Shown here in pieces: positions 17,748 to 18,834 of a stretch of DNA of 18,834 nucleotides. The translations under genes were made by a program, and so were the position numbers. The stretch is from Arenibacter sp965652575 (GTDB lineage: Bacteria; Bacteroidota; Bacteroidia; Flavobacteriales; Flavobacteriaceae): the NCBI GenBank assembly GCA_965652575.1, contig CBFGWQ010000057.1:1-18834 (forward strand). The letters are read 5' to 3'. The notes below the pieces were generated by a model. The model ran no database searches and was not told the DNA's origin. It saw nothing but the letters and a program-made list of their open reading frames with translations. Position 1 is the first letter of the stretch, and every line of letters begins with the position of its first letter.

Positions 17748-17778
17748 AAAGGGCTGTCTTAACCAACAGCCCTTTTTT
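17748..17778 (+). terminator. Rho-independent terminator after the metalloprotease gene
   Basis: AAAGGGCTGT (17748-17757) pairs perfectly with ACAGCCCTTT (17766-17775) around an 8-nt loop, and the run of six Ts ends at 17778. This is the best stop signal downstream of the metalloprotease and it insulates the small genes that follow. Confidence 0.85.
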
Positions 17779-17907
17779 AAAACCCAAATCCATATTTTTC
17801 CGTTGAACGGACACCTTTTGACGATAAAATGTAAAATTTAACAATATTTATTTTTTAGCGTTTAATATTTTTCCTACTTTCAGACCATTGTTAATACCCC
17901 CCAATCC

Positions 17908-18090
17908 ATGTCATATAAAGTTAAAAGCTTATTATATTTTGTTTGTTTTGTTGCTTCGGCTGTTTTGTACTATGCCTTGGAACCCGAATATAATAAAAAC
18001 AATAGGAATTCGGCCGAAATTATTCAGTTACAATCTGACAACATGGATCTTGACAATAAGCTGGCAGAGCTGGAAAAAATACAGGAATAA
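17908..18090 (+). CDS. Small single-pass membrane protein, member 1 of a tandem pair
   Basis: This 60-aa protein is of no family I recognise. A basic MSYKVK start leads into one hydrophobic helix (about residues 7-24). The polar C-terminal tail is rich in Asn, Glu, Asp and Leu, and its final part (QLQSDNMDLDNKLAELEK) looks like a short coiled coil. The strongest evidence that it is a gene is the paralogue at 18233-18412: 15 of the first 21 residues are identical and the other six are conservative changes. A longer overlapping frame from 17888 lacks such support. The C-terminal tail is expected on the opposite side of the membrane from the basic N-terminus. It lies 130 bp behind a strong terminator, so it should have its own promoter. 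Function unknown. Confidence 0.75.
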   Translation: MSYKVKSLLYFVCFVASAVLYYALEPEYNKNNRNSAEIIQLQSDNMDLDNKLAELEKIQE

Positions 18091-18232
18091 GCCTGCTTCT
18101 TCCTTCTTTTCAAATCCACGACCACATTTATCGGGCATTTTACCACATTTTTAAACAGGTTTCACAACATTGGCCCATCTGGAAGCAATTGGATGATATA
18201 TCTTAGAGGTGTAATGCAAAACCCCCAAAGCT
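18091..18232. other. 142-bp spacer between the two small paralogues
   Basis: This spacer has no gene and no obvious terminator. It contains two exact copies of ACCACATTT starting 21 bp apart (18121 and 18142). Immediately before the second ATG it shares the sequence CCCCCAA with the same position before the first gene, consistent with duplication of gene plus leader. Confidence 0.6.
18121..18150. promoter_or_regulatory. Two 9-bp direct repeats with 21-bp period, candidate regulator site
   Basis: ACCACATTT occurs at 18121-18129 and again at 18142-18150, leaving a 12-bp spacer, so both copies face the same side of the helix. This geometry is that of tandem-site activators such as LytTR-type response regulators, but the sequence does not match their consensus closely. 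The site ends 82 bp before the start of the second small gene. Confidence 0.3.
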
Positions 18233-18412
18233 ATGTCCTACAAAATAAAAAGTCTTTTATATTTTATTTGTTTTTTGATATCCGCAATAGTCTACAATAA
18301 TCTTTCGGACAACATTGAGACAAATAAAGATCGGGTTTCTATAAAAAAATCGAAAGTTACGATTGAAGACTTGGCCGATAATTCTGCGAATCAATTTAAG
18401 AGCATACCATAA
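18233..18412 (+). CDS. Small single-pass membrane protein, member 2 of a tandem pair
   Basis: This 59-aa gene is short enough to fall under a 60-residue cut-off. The start ATG at 18233 opens MSYKIKSLLYFICFLISAIVY, which aligns without gaps to the start of the 17908 product (15 of 21 identical, all else V/I/L/A exchanges). One membrane helix spans about residues 7-22. The tail (NNLSDNIETNKD, then SIKKSKVTIEDL) is hydrophilic and shows no similarity to the tail of member 1 that I can see. The stop is TAA at 18410-18412 and a strong terminator begins 23 bp later. Paralogy and the placed terminator support a real gene. The conserved membrane part with divergent tails suggests a shared localisation role and different partners; function unknown. 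Confidence 0.75.
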   Translation: MSYKIKSLLYFICFLISAIVYNNLSDNIETNKDRVSIKKSKVTIEDLADNSANQFKSIP

Positions 18413-18434
18413 TAAGAACCCCATAATCATTTTT

Positions 18435-18468
18435 AAAAGGGCATAACCCAAGGTTGATGCCCTTTTTT
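18435..18468 (+). terminator. Rho-independent terminator after the small membrane-protein genes
   Basis: AAAAGGGCAT (18435-18444) pairs with ATGCCCTTTT (18457-18466), and inside it AACC pairs with GGTT around CAA. A T run to 18468 follows. It closes the transcript of member 2, and of both small genes if they are co-transcribed. Confidence 0.88.
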
Positions 18469-18614
18469 ATTGGGATCATGACTAATTATTGTGTTTATGC
18501 AAAAAATTGGGATAATTTGAACAGGCGTTCCCTTTGATTGTTAGTTTAAATTATTGGAAATTATATAGTAAAAATTATGGTGATATTATTCTTTCATTTT
18601 CTTTGCTTGTCCAA

Positions 18615-18641
18615 TGAAACCGACATAGGAGGTTCATGAAT
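18615..18641. repeat. Copy B (diverged) of the short dispersed repeat
   Basis: TGAAACCG and AGGTTCATGAAT are separated by a few extra bases compared with copies A (6441) and C (18676). The AACC/GGTT pairing is retained. The similarity is partial, so membership is tentative. Confidence 0.3.
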
Positions 18642-18675
18642 ACCTTATTCTAAAATAGACGGGCAATGAATAAAA

Positions 18676-18695
18676 CGAAACCGCAGGTTCACGAA
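18676..18695. repeat. Copy C of the short dispersed repeat
   Basis: CGAAACCG, then C, then AGGTTCACGAA: identical to copy A at 6441-6461 except for the one or two bases in the centre. It is followed by ATTCATATTTATGAA, itself an inverted repeat (TTCATA/TATGAA). Confidence 0.45.
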
Positions 18696-18734
18696 TTCAT
18701 ATTTATGAAAATAACCAGCGATGAGCTAAACAAA

Positions 18735-18750
18735 CCTGCCGGCCGGTAGG
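18735..18750. repeat. GC-rich 16-nt near-perfect palindrome
   Basis: CCTGCCGGCCGGTAGG pairs with itself with one G/T mismatch per arm. It is conspicuous because the surrounding DNA is AT-rich. An alternative pairing uses CCTGCC with GGCGGG at 18749-18754. It is probably a fragment of a dispersed palindromic repeat. Confidence 0.45.
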
Positions 18751-18775
18751 CGGGAGAAAAGACCTTTCTTCACTA

Positions 18776-18806
18776 GGTGCCCTAAAATCTCCGGATTTTA
18801 AGGACC
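18776..18806. repeat. Long hairpin near the window end
   Basis: GGTGCCCTAAAATC (18776-18789) pairs with GATTTTAAGGACC (18794-18806) around TCCG, with one bulged G and one mismatch. There is no T tract, so it is not a typical terminator; a repeat-derived or regulatory hairpin is more likely. Confidence 0.5.
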
Positions 18807-18834
18807 GATGCCATGGCCTAAATTATTTCCAAGG

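Larger units (their letters stand above)
18469..18834. other. Non-coding, repeat-rich region to the window edge
   Basis: I see no gene in these 366 bp. The first 130 bp are featureless AT-rich sequence. From about 18610 the region is a patchwork of two copies of a dispersed repeat, a GC-rich palindrome and a long hairpin. The next gene's promoter may lie beyond the window. Confidence 0.65.

Noticed and set aside
17888..18154. 88-aa frame overlapping the first small membrane-protein gene
   Set aside because: The frame from 17908 has a clear paralogue at 18233 with the same N-terminus; this alternative frame has none and is Pro/Leu/Phe-rich, as an out-of-frame reading would be.
18257..18451. 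64-aa frame on the - strand
   Set aside because: It runs antisense through the second small gene and into its terminator; its hydrophobic look comes from the complementary AT-rich membrane-helix codons.

Overview
The window looks like a chromosomal stretch from a marine-type Bacteroidota, most likely a member of the Flavobacteriaceae. The reasons are the family mix (a GH2 lipoprotein, a DUF5107-TPR protein, DUF5117/DUF4953-type metalloprotease, PSCyt/DUF1501 cluster), AT-rich spacers between moderately AT-rich genes, near absence of Shine-Dalgarno sequences, and typical Bacteroidota signal peptides. Every convincing gene is on the + strand. I see no tRNA, rRNA, CRISPR array or transposase gene. 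Genus cannot be decided from the sequence alone.

Layout. (1) 1-6214: an exported glycoside hydrolase family 2 lipoprotein followed 58 bp later by a very large cytoplasmic protein with a mutarotase-like DUF5107 domain and a long TPR array; this is a carbohydrate-utilisation pair. (2) 6215-6560: a 346-bp spacer with a perfect 19-nt palindrome and one copy of a small dispersed repeat. (3) 6561-13103: a tight four-gene operon (gaps of 2, 22 and 3 bp). It encodes a PSCyt1-DUF1549-DUF1553 haem protein, a Tat-exported DUF1501 protein, an exported xylose-isomerase-like TIM-barrel protein, and a DUF2231 membrane protein fused to a second PSCyt1 cytochrome domain and leucine-rich repeats. All four appear to be membrane-bound or exported, so they probably form one envelope system for oxidising or remodelling a substrate, plausibly a sugar; the real reaction is unknown. 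(4) 13276-14706: a SLC13/DASS anion:sodium symporter, with its own spacer and a palindromic element upstream. (5) 15039-17537: an exported zinc metalloprotease of the metzincin type.

(6) 17538-18834 is a repeat-rich, gene-poor tail. It holds a 127-bp element with perfect 14-nt terminal inverted repeats and a REP-like hairpin core, a strong terminator, and two tandem small genes (60 and 59 aa) encoding single-pass membrane proteins with near-identical N-terminal halves and unrelated tails. The second is below common ORF length cut-offs and would be missed by many pipelines. A second strong terminator follows, and then about 370 bp of non-coding DNA built from palindromes and short dispersed repeats.

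The most original observations are the tandem miniature membrane-protein pair with a 21-bp-period direct repeat between its members, the TIR-bounded palindromic element, and the envelope operon as a candidate uncharacterised redox/sugar system. All functional roles are inferred from recognised families and visible motifs; no database search was run.
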